Position numbers and translations under genes: made by a program. The notes below the pieces were generated by a model. It did no database searches. It saw only the letters and a list, made by a program, of their open reading frames with translations, and was not told the origin of the DNA. Shown here one piece after another: positions 17,424 to 24,952 of a stretch of DNA of 64,000 nt. Source of the stretch: Acidobacteriaceae bacterium TAA 166 (GTDB taxonomy: Bacteria; Acidobacteriota; Terriglobia; Terriglobales; Acidobacteriaceae); contig ATWD01000001.1 in assembly GCA_000421065.1 (NCBI GenBank), forward strand, positions 1,418,001 to 1,482,000, given 5' to 3'. Within the stretch, counting starts at the first letter, position 1, and each line of letters opens with the position of its first letter.

Positions 17424-18380
17424 ATGCGGGTTGTCGTGATCGGGGGTACAGGACATATCGGGAGCTATCTCACTCCAAGACTGGTGGAGCACGGCCACGA
17501 TGTCGTCTGCGTCTGCCGCGGACTGAAGGCTCCCTATCGCGCACATGCTGCGTGGAGGTCGATTCAGTATGTCTCGCTCGACCGCGACTCCGAAGAATCT
17601 GCGGGCAACTTTGGAGAGAAGATCGCCTCGCTGGATGCTCAGGTCGTCATTGATCTCACCTGCTATCAGCCGGCGAGCGCGGAACAACTCGTAAACGCAG
17701 TGGAGGGACGAATCGAACATCTGTTGCACTGCGGTACGATCTGGGTTCACGGTCCAAGCTCCGAGGTGCCGACGACCGAGCAGGCGCAACGGCATCCGTT
17801 TGGGGATTATGGCCTTCGCAAACATGCCATCGAAGAGTATCTGCTCGCCAAAGCGCGTCGCGATGGCCTGCCCGCGACGATCCTCCATCCCGGGCACCTG
17901 GTCGGGACGGGATGGAATCCCATCAATCCGCAGGGCAACTTCAATCCCGCCGTCTTCTCGCAGCTCGCGCAAGGGCAGGAGCTGTCTCTTCCCCACATCG
18001 GTATGGAGACTGTTCACCATGCCCACGCCGATGATGTAGCCCAGGCGTTTCAACGCGCGATCTCTCGCCGCAGTGTCGCGATTGGCGAAAGCTTTCATAC
18101 CGTCTCGCCGTCTGCGCTTACCTTGCGTGGATTTGCGGAGCGCATGGCCGCATGGTTCGGTCAGCCGGCAAAGCTCGTCTTCCTGCCGTGGGAGCAGTGG
18201 AGGTCGACTGTGAGCGAGAAGGATGCGCGATCCACCTGGGACCACATCTCGCACTCGCCTAACTGCAGTATCGAGAAGGCCCGGCGGCTTCTTGGATACG
18301 CGCCGCGCTATACCTCGATCGAAGCCGTGCAAGAGGCCGTGACTGCCATGCGGGCGAGCGGGATCGTCGCCTCCGCATAG
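17424..18380 (+). CDS. NAD-dependent epimerase/dehydratase (extended SDR)
   Basis: A 318-residue protein with an N-terminal Rossmann fold (GGTGHIG, residues 7-13) and the catalytic Tyr129-x3-Lys133 pair in GDYGLRKHAIEEYL. The C-terminal part has the substrate-domain features of nucleotide-sugar epimerases and uronate dehydrogenase-like enzymes (ILHPGHLVGTGW, HAHADDVAQAF). An AACGGAGG-like SD precedes the ATG. It is divergent from the transketolase operon with the perfect operator between them, which puts it in the same regulon. It is likely to oxidise or epimerise a free sugar or sugar acid in the cytoplasm. A nucleotide-sugar role is less likely in this catabolic setting. It converges on the semialdehyde dehydrogenase gene with only 15 bases between stops. 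Confidence 0.75.
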   Translation: MRVVVIGGTGHIGSYLTPRLVEHGHDVVCVCRGLKAPYRAHAAWRSIQYVSLDRDSEESAGNFGEKIASLDAQVVIDLTCYQPASAEQLVNAVEGRIEHLLHCGTIWVHGPSSEVPTTEQAQRHPFGDYGLRKHAIEEYLLAKARRDGLPATILHPGHLVGTGWNPINPQGNFNPAVFSQLAQGQELSLPHIGMETVHHAHADDVAQAFQRAISRRSVAIGESFHTVSPSALTLRGFAERMAAWFGQPAKLVFLPWEQWRSTVSEKDARSTWDHISHSPNCSIEKARRLLGYAPRYTSIEAVQEAVTAMRASGIVASA

Positions 18381-18395
18381 CAGTCACAGCACATC

Positions 18396-19874
18396 TTAGA
18401 ACTTGCGCGACCATTCCTTCGGCCAGCGCTCGATCACAACTTTCTTGTCGGTGTAAAACTCGACGGCATCTTTGCCCTGCCCGTGCATGACTCCCATAAA
18501 ACTGTCGCGCCAGCCGCTGAAGGGGAAGTAGGCCATGGGGGCAGCCACCCCAATGTTCACGCCGATATTGCCGGTGGGAACTTCGTAGCGGAACTTCCGC
18601 GCCGCCGCGCCACTGGTGGTGAAGATCGCGGCCGAGTTGCCATAGGCACTCTTCGAAAGCACCTGGATCGCCTCGTCGAGCGTCTGTGACTCGTTGACCG
18701 TCAGGACAGGCCCGAAGATCTCCGATCCCATTAGAGGATTGGAGGCATCGATATTGCTGATCACTGTCGGAGCGATGAAGTTTCCCTCACCCTCATACTT
18801 CCGTCCATCCAGAAGCACATCTCCGCCGCGGTTCAGTCCCTCTTCGACGAGCCCGAGAATACGCTGCTTGCTCTGTTGCGTGATCACAGGCCCCATCGTC
18901 GTTCCCTCTTCAAGTCCATTGCCGGTCTTGATTTTCGAAGCGATGCTAAGGAGCGCCTCGTTGAAAGTCTTGACGGAATCCGCGACCGTGAGAGCCACTG
19001 AAACCGCGAGGCAGCGTTGACCGGCGCAACCGAAGGCGCTGTCGCTGACGATCTTGGCCGTCGTCTCCATATCGGCGTCCGGCATGACGACCACGTAGTT
19101 CTTCGCGCCGCCCTGGCACTGGACCCGCTTGCCGTGCATTGAGCCTTCGCCGTAGATGTAACGCGCCACCGGCGTCGAGCCAACAAAGCTGATGGCACGC
19201 ACGCTCGGATGATGCAGTAGCGTATCCACCGCCGGCTTGGCGCCGACCACGAGATTCGCAACTCCCTTGGGGAGTCCTGTCTGCTCGAGCAGCTCAAAGA
19301 TGAACTTCGCTGTCAGGGGCACCCTCTCCGACGGCTTCAGAATGAATGTATTTCCGGTCGTCAGAGCATAAGGCAGGAACCACAGCGGAATCATCGATGG
19401 AAAATTGAAAGGGGTGATGGCAGCCGTAACACCGAGAGGTTGGCGGATCATCATCTCATCGATGCCGCGAGCTACGTCCTCGAGGTTGTAGCCCTGCATT
19501 AGAATCGGCATGCCGCACGAGACCTCGACGTTCTCGATGCCGCGCTGCAGCTCTGCGCGCGCTTCGGCGAAGGTCTTGCCGTTCTCCTGCGTGGTCGTCC
19601 GCGCGATCTCATCCGCGTGCTCAAGAAGCAACTGGCGAAACTTGAACATGTGCTGAATGCGATCCTGCGGAGGCGTCGTACGCCACTGAGGGAACGCCGC
19701 CTCCGCCGCTTCGATTGCGCGAGTCGTATCCGCCTCTTCCGACAGGGCAATCTGCGCCAGGCTCTGCTGGTTGGCGGGATTGATGATCTCCGTCACCGTC
19801 GACGACGAGCCCGGAAGCCACGCCCCATTGATGTAGTTAATCTCAAGCGTTGCGGTTGCTGATGTCGTTGCCAT
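18396..19874 (-). CDS. mmsA: CoA-acylating (methyl)malonate-semialdehyde dehydrogenase, MmsA/IolA type
   Basis: I chose the ATG at 19874 (492 residues) because TGGAG is 6 bases upstream; an in-frame ATG two codons earlier abuts the SD. Catalytic Cys288 lies in GCAGQRCLAVS. The usual ALDH general-base Glu is absent (QCQGGAKNY), and Arg111 (QRGIENVE) and Arg287 are in the places that bind the substrate carboxylate in this family. The ending 'FSGWRDSFMGVMHGQGKDAV' is diagnostic for MmsA/IolA. It converts malonate or methylmalonate semialdehyde to acetyl- or propionyl-CoA. In a carbohydrate locus the most likely source is a C3 semialdehyde from cyclitol or sugar-acid breakdown. It is co-transcribed with the SMP-30 gene (30-base gap) behind operator site 3. 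Confidence 0.9.
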   Translation of the reverse strand: MATTSATATLEINYINGAWLPGSSSTVTEIINPANQQSLAQIALSEEADTTRAIEAAEAAFPQWRTTPPQDRIQHMFKFRQLLLEHADEIARTTTQENGKTFAEARAELQRGIENVEVSCGMPILMQGYNLEDVARGIDEMMIRQPLGVTAAITPFNFPSMIPLWFLPYALTTGNTFILKPSERVPLTAKFIFELLEQTGLPKGVANLVVGAKPAVDTLLHHPSVRAISFVGSTPVARYIYGEGSMHGKRVQCQGGAKNYVVVMPDADMETTAKIVSDSAFGCAGQRCLAVSVALTVADSVKTFNEALLSIASKIKTGNGLEEGTTMGPVITQQSKQRILGLVEEGLNRGGDVLLDGRKYEGEGNFIAPTVISNIDASNPLMGSEIFGPVLTVNESQTLDEAIQVLSKSAYGNSAAIFTTSGAAARKFRYEVPTGNIGVNIGVAAPMAYFPFSGWRDSFMGVMHGQGKDAVEFYTDKKVVIERWPKEWSRKF

Positions 19875-19904
19875 ATCCATCTCCAGGAAACAAGCTTTTT
19901 GAGT

Positions 19905-20930
19905 TCAATAACGATCGTTCCAGTGCACCATCGGAAGTCCAGGAGCCGGCGCACGGAAGTAAGGAATGTTGGGAGCGCGCAGCGAACCGATGTAGGCGGT
20001 CTGAAGATCAGGTCCGCCAAAAGTCACACTGGCCATCCAGGGGGCAACCCCGCGCCCCGTCGCAAAGAGTACCTCCTCCGTCACGGCTCCAGCAAAGAAC
20101 TGCTTCTCAAGAGCATCCACCTTCACGGGGTCTCCTTCGTCGAGAAGAACGCGCAGATCCCCTTCCGGGGTAAGCACGAACAACTTATCGGAGTAGACGC
20201 AGGTTCCCCACAGGTTGCCGAAGCTGTCGAACGCAATTCCATCGGGCCATGCTCCTTTGCCCAGGCTGGACGGCCCGAAGACCTCGCGATCGCTCAGGGA
20301 GCCATCCTCGTGGACGCGAAGCCGGCTGATGCAGCCGCCCGTCGTCTCCACCACGTACATAAACTCTTCTTTGGCATCCATGCGGATCTCATTGGTGAAA
20401 TGAAATCCATCCGCAACGATGCGGAACTTCCCATCGACGTATCGCGCAATATAGCCGTCCGGAAGATCGGGCTTCAATGCGTGCATCCAGTTCTTGATCC
20501 TGGTCGAGACCGTGATCCAGATGCGGCCCCTGGAATCACGTAGAACGAAATTCACCTTGCCAATGGCCTCGCCATCGATCGTGTCGGCGAGCACCTTTGA
20601 CTCGCCTGACCGAGTCATCACCTCAAGCCGATCCGTCCCGAAGTTCGAGATCAGAATGTCTCCGTTCTCGGCAAAGGCCAGACCGTTCGGAAGCGTTCCC
20701 GTGAGATAGCGCGTCGCTTCGCTGTCCGCGCTAGAAAAATGTGAGGAGATCCTCTGCGTGATGATCTCCTGCGTTCCATCGTGACGCAGACGAACGACAC
20801 CGCCTCGCGAGTCCGCGGACCAAAGCGTGCCGTCCCTTTCCGCGAGAATACACTCGGGCCGCTGCAGGCCCTGACCAATATATTGAAGCTTCGAACGATC
20901 GATCTCGAAATCTAAGATTGGATTGCGCAT
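19905..20930 (-). CDS. SMP-30/gluconolactonase/LRE-like lactonase
   Basis: A 341-residue six-bladed propeller protein with typical SMP-30 repeats: 'GQGLQRPECILAERDGTLWS', 'LPNGLAFAENGDILISN', 'HFTNEIRMDAKEEFMYVVET' and 'GAWPDGIAFDSFGNLWGTCV'. The metal ligands expected in the family are seen as Glu (PEC), Asn (FTNEIRMD) and Asp (WPDGIAFD). It has no signal peptide, so it is cytoplasmic. It should open an aldono- or other sugar lactone produced by an oxidoreductase, matching the dehydrogenases in the locus. Operator site 3 is 41 bases upstream, and mmsA follows in the same transcript. Confidence 0.85.
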   Translation of the reverse strand: MRNPILDFEIDRSKLQYIGQGLQRPECILAERDGTLWSADSRGGVVRLRHDGTQEIITQRISSHFSSADSEATRYLTGTLPNGLAFAENGDILISNFGTDRLEVMTRSGESKVLADTIDGEAIGKVNFVLRDSRGRIWITVSTRIKNWMHALKPDLPDGYIARYVDGKFRIVADGFHFTNEIRMDAKEEFMYVVETTGGCISRLRVHEDGSLSDREVFGPSSLGKGAWPDGIAFDSFGNLWGTCVYSDKLFVLTPEGDLRVLLDEGDPVKVDALEKQFFAGAVTEEVLFATGRGVAPWMASVTFGGPDLQTAYIGSLRAPNIPYFRAPAPGLPMVHWNDRY

Positions 20931-20970
20931 CCTGCCTAAGCCTCTCCACCTTCTTCTGGAAGTGCGAAAT

Positions 20971-20993
20971 CATATTGCACCTTACGCAATATG
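20971..20993. promoter_or_regulatory. Predicted IclR-type operator, site 3
   Basis: Perfect 8-bp arms CATATTGC / GCAATATG around a 7-base spacer; core TTGCACCTTACGCAA at 20975-20989. It lies 41 bases upstream of the SMP-30 start, with the same geometry as sites 1, 2, 4, 5 and 6. Confidence 0.7.
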
Positions 20994-21051
20994 ATTTGCA
21001 AGATTAGCACAAACGAAAAACAGGATACGAGGCCCGAAGGTTGGATTTTCA

Positions 21052-21080
21052 AGAAAAAAGCGCTCGTCAAACGAGCGCTT
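21052..21080 (-). terminator. Intrinsic terminator after the IclR gene
   Basis: A 10-bp perfect stem AAGCGCTCGT / ACGAGCGCTT with a 3-base loop, followed on the minus strand by TTTTTCTTG. It would end the isomerase-iclR transcript, leaving repeat copy B in its 3' untranslated region. Confidence 0.8.
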
Positions 21081-21149
21081 CCTCCGGCTTGAGGGCTTGA
21101 GTAGGGCGTATCGACAAATTTAAATCGCGAGTCTTTAGAGGAAAGGAGC

Positions 21150-21262
21150 TGGCCTGCCGGCCGGGCCCACTGCTCGTGGGGCGATCACTTCGTGACGTGT
21201 ATACCGGCTTCGCTGTGGGGCCTCCCGCTGGTCGGTGTAGAGATTTGTATAAGCGACCCAAG
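21150..21262 (+). repeat. Dispersed structured repeat, copy B
   Basis: Contains GGCCGGGCCCACTGC, then CACTTCGTGACGTGTATACC and GCTTCGCTGTGGGGCCTCCC. Stem candidates are GGGCCCAC / GTGGGGCC. A leader GGCGTATCGACAAA at 21107-21120 is shared with copy A. It lies between the iclR stop and its terminator. Confidence 0.8.
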
Positions 21263-21272
21263 GAGCCTCACC

Positions 21273-22073
21273 CTAGGCGGTCTGTTCCGTAATCTCCTCT
21301 GCCACACTCAGGAGCGCACCGATCTTTCGTGCGCACTGCACCACCGACTTCGAGTGCGAAGGATAATGCTCCTTCAGAAAGCGCGATGCCGGGGCCGAGA
21401 CTCCAATCGATCCGACGACCGTGCCGTCGTTGAGGCGGATCGGCGCGGCGACGCAGCGCATTCCGTCCATATACTCCGCCTCATCCAGGGCATACCCCCG
21501 TTCACGGATCCCCACACACTCCTTCACCAGGGCGGGAATCGTCTTGATGGTCGTCTTGGTAAATCTCTCCAGCGGCTCCGAACCGAAGATCGAGCGCAGC
21601 TCCTTCTCCTCCATATCGGCGAGAAGAGCCTTACCGTGCGCGGTTGAATATAGAGGCACCAGCTCTCCGGTCTGGCCGGCGACAACAATCACATGACGCG
21701 CATGGACCGAATCGATAAAGAGAGCATTTTTCCCCTCCCGAATGGCAAGGTGGGCAGTCTCGTTCAGGGCCTGCGCCAGCGCCTTCAGCTCCTGATGCGC
21801 CACCCGGACCAGCATGTTGCTCCAGTCATATTGACGAGAGAGCGTCCACATGGACGAGCCCAAGATGTAATCCTTGCGCCCGGCGGGCGTGGAGAGAAAA
21901 CCGCGACGGCGCAGAGTCTGGGCCAGACGAAAGGCGCTGCTGCGGTCCACTCCAAGCAGCTCGGAAAGCTCACCCAGCGTAACGGGCTGCTTCGAGGTGG
22001 CAACCGCCTGCAGAATCGTGAGGCCGCGGTCAAGACTCTGAATAAAAGGTACCTGGGCTACTTTTTTTGGCAT
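21273..22073 (-). CDS. IclR-family transcriptional regulator
   Basis: A 266-residue regulator with an N-terminal winged helix-turn-helix (about residues 10-70; 'LGELSELLGVDRSSAFRLAQ') and a C-terminal effector-binding GAF-like domain (YSTAHGKALLAD, 'MRCVAAPIRLNDGTVVGSIG'). It follows the Tat-exported isomerase by 15 bases and is probably co-transcribed with it behind operator site 5, which would make it autoregulated. It is the only local regulator in the catabolic region, and six promoters there carry the same palindrome, so it is the natural candidate to bind TTGCRNNNNNYGCAA. Members often sense sugar acids such as 2-keto-3-deoxygluconate; the effector here is unknown. Confidence 0.88.
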   Translation of the reverse strand: MPKKVAQVPFIQSLDRGLTILQAVATSKQPVTLGELSELLGVDRSSAFRLAQTLRRRGFLSTPAGRKDYILGSSMWTLSRQYDWSNMLVRVAHQELKALAQALNETAHLAIREGKNALFIDSVHARHVIVVAGQTGELVPLYSTAHGKALLADMEEKELRSIFGSEPLERFTKTTIKTIPALVKECVGIRERGYALDEAEYMDGMRCVAAPIRLNDGTVVGSIGVSAPASRFLKEHYPSHSKSVVQCARKIGALLSVAEEITEQTA

Positions 22074-22088
22074 GGATCCCGCCGTATC

Positions 22089-23000
22089 TTACGCTCGGAA
22101 TCCGACTCCAATCGACTTCAAGTAATCCCGGCTTTGCTGAGCCAGAGTGGCAGAAGGAATCGGAGACGGATCTTTGAAATCGTTATCTAGCTCGACCATT
22201 ACCATACCACTAATCTTCCGTCCTTCCATCACATCGAGGATCCCCGGAACATCGACCTTCCCTTGTCCCAGCGGGCAATATCCCAGCAGATGGCTATCCG
22301 TGCCGTTGAAATCCTTCAGGTGCATGTGCTGTACCAGCGGGAGAAAGTCCTTTACGACCTTCAGTGCGTCCTGACCGCCCTTCGTCAGCTGGCCCACGTC
22401 AGGACCGAACTTCAGGTGCTTCGTATCCACGGCCTCGAGAATCGCATAGGTCTCGTCACGCGACTCGATACAAGTCCCCGTGTGCTGATGCAGCACCGGG
22501 GTCAGCCCCTGATCCGTCACCGTCTTGGCCAGGTCGTTCAGTGTAGCCAGAATGTTCGCCTTATTCTCGGCAAAGTTATAGGCCTGACGCGGCACCTGGT
22601 TCGGACCCAGCACGAAGATTCTGCCGCCCGCCTTTTTGATCAGGCCGCACCACCGCACCGCCTTGTCCAGCTCGTCCTTCTTCTTCGAAGAATCGGTCAG
22701 GTTCATCGTGCAATAGCCCGAGATCAAGGGAATATGATTCTTCTCGAGGACCAGCTTCAAGCCACCGTTCGCCTCGGCCTTCTCGAGCACCTCGCCAAAG
22801 GTCTCGAAGCCATAAAAGCCGAGCGACGATACCGTCTGGATGGCCTGGTCCACCTCGGTGTTTCTCCACGTAATGCCCGTATACCCTACCTGGATGCTCC
22901 TCTTCTTCACTGGAGCTCCAAACGCAGGACCAGCTGCCATGGCTGCCGAGGCCATGGCGGCATGAGTGAGAAAGCTGCGGCGAGTCAGGGCACGATTCAA
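22089..23000 (-). CDS. Tat-exported sugar phosphate isomerase/epimerase-like TIM barrel
   Basis: A 303-residue protein starting with a twin-arginine signal (LTRRSFLTHAAMASAAMAAG). The rest is a xylose-isomerase-like TIM barrel with conserved acidic and His metal residues (LHQHTGTCIESRDE, KFGPDVGQLTKGG, HMHLKDFNG, MVMVELDND). Cytoplasmic relatives include IolE and hydroxypyruvate isomerase, but periplasmic Tat members are frequent next to Gfo/Idh/MocA oxidoreductases and DUF1080 proteins, and some act as lyases or deglycosidases on 3-keto glycosides. That is the interpretation I prefer here. It is first in a transcript with iclR; operator site 5 lies 65 bases upstream. Confidence 0.8.
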   Translation of the reverse strand: MNRALTRRSFLTHAAMASAAMAAGPAFGAPVKKRSIQVGYTGITWRNTEVDQAIQTVSSLGFYGFETFGEVLEKAEANGGLKLVLEKNHIPLISGYCTMNLTDSSKKKDELDKAVRWCGLIKKAGGRIFVLGPNQVPRQAYNFAENKANILATLNDLAKTVTDQGLTPVLHQHTGTCIESRDETYAILEAVDTKHLKFGPDVGQLTKGGQDALKVVKDFLPLVQHMHLKDFNGTDSHLLGYCPLGQGKVDVPGILDVMEGRKISGMVMVELDNDFKDPSPIPSATLAQQSRDYLKSIGVGFRA

Positions 23001-23064
23001 GGCCTACCTCCAAAGGGTTACCGTAATGAACTTCGGCAAAGAGCAGAATGCGTAAATCGCAATA

Positions 23065-23087
23065 CCCTTTGCACAACACGCAACCAA
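23065..23087. promoter_or_regulatory. Predicted IclR-type operator, site 5
   Basis: Core TTGCACAACACGCAA at 23069-23083, fitting TTGCRNNNNNYGCAA. It lies 65 bases upstream of the isomerase-iclR start and would allow autoregulation of iclR. Confidence 0.6.
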
Positions 23088-23205
23088 TCTGCAACGCAGC
23101 CCTTATCTTTGTCAAGCGGATCTTCCAGCGCGCAACCCTCCTTCAGTCCAGAAGGTTCCTGTGCCTTGGTCTTGACGCGATCACAGGTGAAAGATAAGAT
23201 TCTCG

Positions 23206-23228
23206 CGTGCTTGCATGATGTGCAACCG
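23206..23228. promoter_or_regulatory. Predicted IclR-type operator, site 6
   Basis: Core TTGCATGATGTGCAA at 23210-23224, with the same half-site offset as the other sites; another half-site-like TATGCAAC follows at 23239-23246. It lies 88 bases upstream of the SDR start at 23317. With site 5 it occupies the divergent region between the two transcripts. Confidence 0.6.
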
Positions 23229-23316
23229 AATAATCACTTTATGCAACAAGAACCTTACGGCAGAATTATAAAATCAGGGCTTTCTTTCCAGGCCCAGAAT
23301 AATTACAGGAGGGCCC

Positions 23317-24096
23317 TTGGCCGACTATTCAAGCTTTGGCCTCAAGGACAAGATTGCAATCGTCACCGGCGCCTCACAGGGCATCGGCCGGGCGATCGCT
23401 CTCGGACTCGCTCAGGCAGGCGCCCACCTGGTGCTTGCAAAGTATCCCGGATCTCGCATGGAAGAGATCCACGAGTTGCAGCAGGAGATCGAATCGCTTG
23501 GCCGGCAGGCCCTCATCGTCATGACCGACGTCAATAAGGTCGAGGACTGCCGCTCCCTGGTCGAGCAGACCGTCGCCAGGTTCGGCCGCGTCGACATCCT
23601 GGTTAACAACGCCAGCTGGACCGGTACGGGCGATGCCGTCGACGTCACCGAAGAGGAGTACGACAAGACCTTCGACGCAACCGTAAAGAGCGTCTTCTTT
23701 GCATCCCAGGCGGCCGGCAAGGTCATGCTCGCGCAGGGAGGAGGCCGCATCATCCAGATCGGCTCCAACTTCGGTGAGATCGCCTTCAAGAAGCGAGCCA
23801 TCTACGCCGCCGCCAAGTCCGCCGTTCACCACATGGCGAAGGCCCTCTCGCTCGAATGGGCGCATCAGGGCGTCCTGGTCAACACCGTCGCTCCCTGTAT
23901 CACCGAGACCGAATCGCGAAAAAACATCCTCGAGCGCCCCGGCTATAGGGAATGGGCGACGCAGGAGATGATTCCCCGCGGCCGCTGGAACCAGCCTGAG
24001 GATCTTGTTGGAGCCGTTCTCTTCCTCTCCAGCGACTTTGCGGACATGATCGTCGGGCACACCTTGATGGTCGACGGCGGGTGGACGATTCACTGA
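23317..24096 (+). CDS. SDR-family oxidoreductase (TTG start)
   Basis: A 259-residue short-chain dehydrogenase starting at a TTG preceded by AGGAGGG with a 3-base gap. Motifs: GASQGIG (18-24), NNAS (97-100) and Tyr163-x3-Lys167 (YAAAK). The NNAG motif reads NNAS, a small deviation. It ends with a standard VDGGWTIH. It is likely an NAD(P)-dependent sugar or polyol dehydrogenase acting in the cytoplasm. It is transcribed divergently from the isomerase-iclR unit with operator site 6 in front, and a second SDR follows 39 bases downstream. Confidence 0.8.
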   Translation: MADYSSFGLKDKIAIVTGASQGIGRAIALGLAQAGAHLVLAKYPGSRMEEIHELQQEIESLGRQALIVMTDVNKVEDCRSLVEQTVARFGRVDILVNNASWTGTGDAVDVTEEEYDKTFDATVKSVFFASQAAGKVMLAQGGGRIIQIGSNFGEIAFKKRAIYAAAKSAVHHMAKALSLEWAHQGVLVNTVAPCITETESRKNILERPGYREWATQEMIPRGRWNQPEDLVGAVLFLSSDFADMIVGHTLMVDGGWTIH

Positions 24097-24135
24097 TTTC
24101 ATAGCAAACGATCGAATACGCGCAAAGGAAAATAC

Positions 24136-24891
24136 ATGAAGCTGAAAGGCAAGATCGCGGTAGTTACGGGGGCGGGCCAGGGTATCGGGAGAGGCATCGC
24201 TGAAAGCTTTGCCGACGAAGGCGCGGATGTCGTCATCAACGATCTCAAAGCCGATGGCCGAACCGATGAGGTCGCGAAGAGCATTCGCAACAAGGGACGC
24301 CGCGCTCTCGTCGTCGCCGGCAACGTGGCCAAACGCGATGACGTCGAGCATCTGTTCGACACCGCCTGGAGCGAGCTCGGTCCTGTCGACATCCTCGTCA
24401 ACAACGCCGGCATCGAGACCATCGTTCCCTTCACCGAGCTCACCGATCAGCAGTGGGAAGACGTCACCAACACCAACCTGAAGAGCGAGTGGATGTGCGC
24501 ACAGACTTTCTGCAAGCGGCTGATCGCTGAAGGCCGCAAGGGATCGATCATCAACATCGGATCCATTCAGGCCGCGCGCGTGCTTCCCGGCCGGACCCAC
24601 TATGCTCCCAGCAAGCTTGCCGTCGAAGCGCTGACGCGCAACATCTCCGCCGAAGTCGGCAGTCACGGTATTCGTGTGAACTGCATCCACCCAGGCCTGA
24701 TCGATACGCCAATGATCCGTTGGGTGCTTGAGAGCCCTGAGATCCTGCCGCACGTCGTCGCGCAGATCTCGCTCGGACGCCCCGGCCAGCCCAGCGAAAT
24801 TGGGTCCGTGGCGGCATTTCTCGCCTCCGACGAAGCCGCATACGTCACCGGCCAGGCCCTCTACGTCGACGGCGGCTGGGTCGGCAAATAA
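24136..24891 (+). CDS. SDR-family oxidoreductase
   Basis: A 251-residue classical SDR with TGAGQGIG (11-18), NNAG (89-92) and Tyr156-x3-Lys160 in HYAPSK. The sequence is closest in style to glucose/galactose-type dehydrogenases and 3-ketoacyl reductase-like SDRs. It forms a two-gene plus-strand unit with the preceding SDR, from which it differs clearly, so the two are not a recent duplication. It probably carries out a second oxidation or reduction on the same carbohydrate path. A shared bidirectional terminator follows. Confidence 0.8.
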   Translation: MKLKGKIAVVTGAGQGIGRGIAESFADEGADVVINDLKADGRTDEVAKSIRNKGRRALVVAGNVAKRDDVEHLFDTAWSELGPVDILVNNAGIETIVPFTELTDQQWEDVTNTNLKSEWMCAQTFCKRLIAEGRKGSIINIGSIQAARVLPGRTHYAPSKLAVEALTRNISAEVGSHGIRVNCIHPGLIDTPMIRWVLESPEILPHVVAQISLGRPGQPSEIGSVAAFLASDEAAYVTGQALYVDGGWVGK

Positions 24892-24911
24892 GAGCCACCG
24901 CATAACGCAAA

Positions 24912-24939
24912 AAAGAGGCCGCCGTTCTGGCGGCCTCTT
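24912..24939. terminator. Convergent (bidirectional) intrinsic terminator
   Basis: An 11-bp stem AAGAGGCCGCC / GGCGGCCTCTT with a 5-base loop between two convergent genes. On the minus strand it is followed by TTTTTTGCG, so it ends the PQQ dehydrogenase transcript strongly; on the plus strand the tail is TTCTACTTT and weaker. Confidence 0.85.
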
Positions 24940-24952
24940 CTACTTTGGGGGT

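Noticed and set aside
18396-19874. Ketoglutarate semialdehyde dehydrogenase for a sugar-acid path
   Set aside because: The diagnostic CoA-acylating features (no general-base Glu, conserved Arg residues, MmsA ending) point to the malonate/methylmalonate semialdehyde type.
23374-24903. A 509-codon open frame opposite the two SDR genes
   Set aside because: The SDR motifs and starts are on the plus strand; the antisense product is an Asp/Gly/Leu-rich shadow running across both genes.
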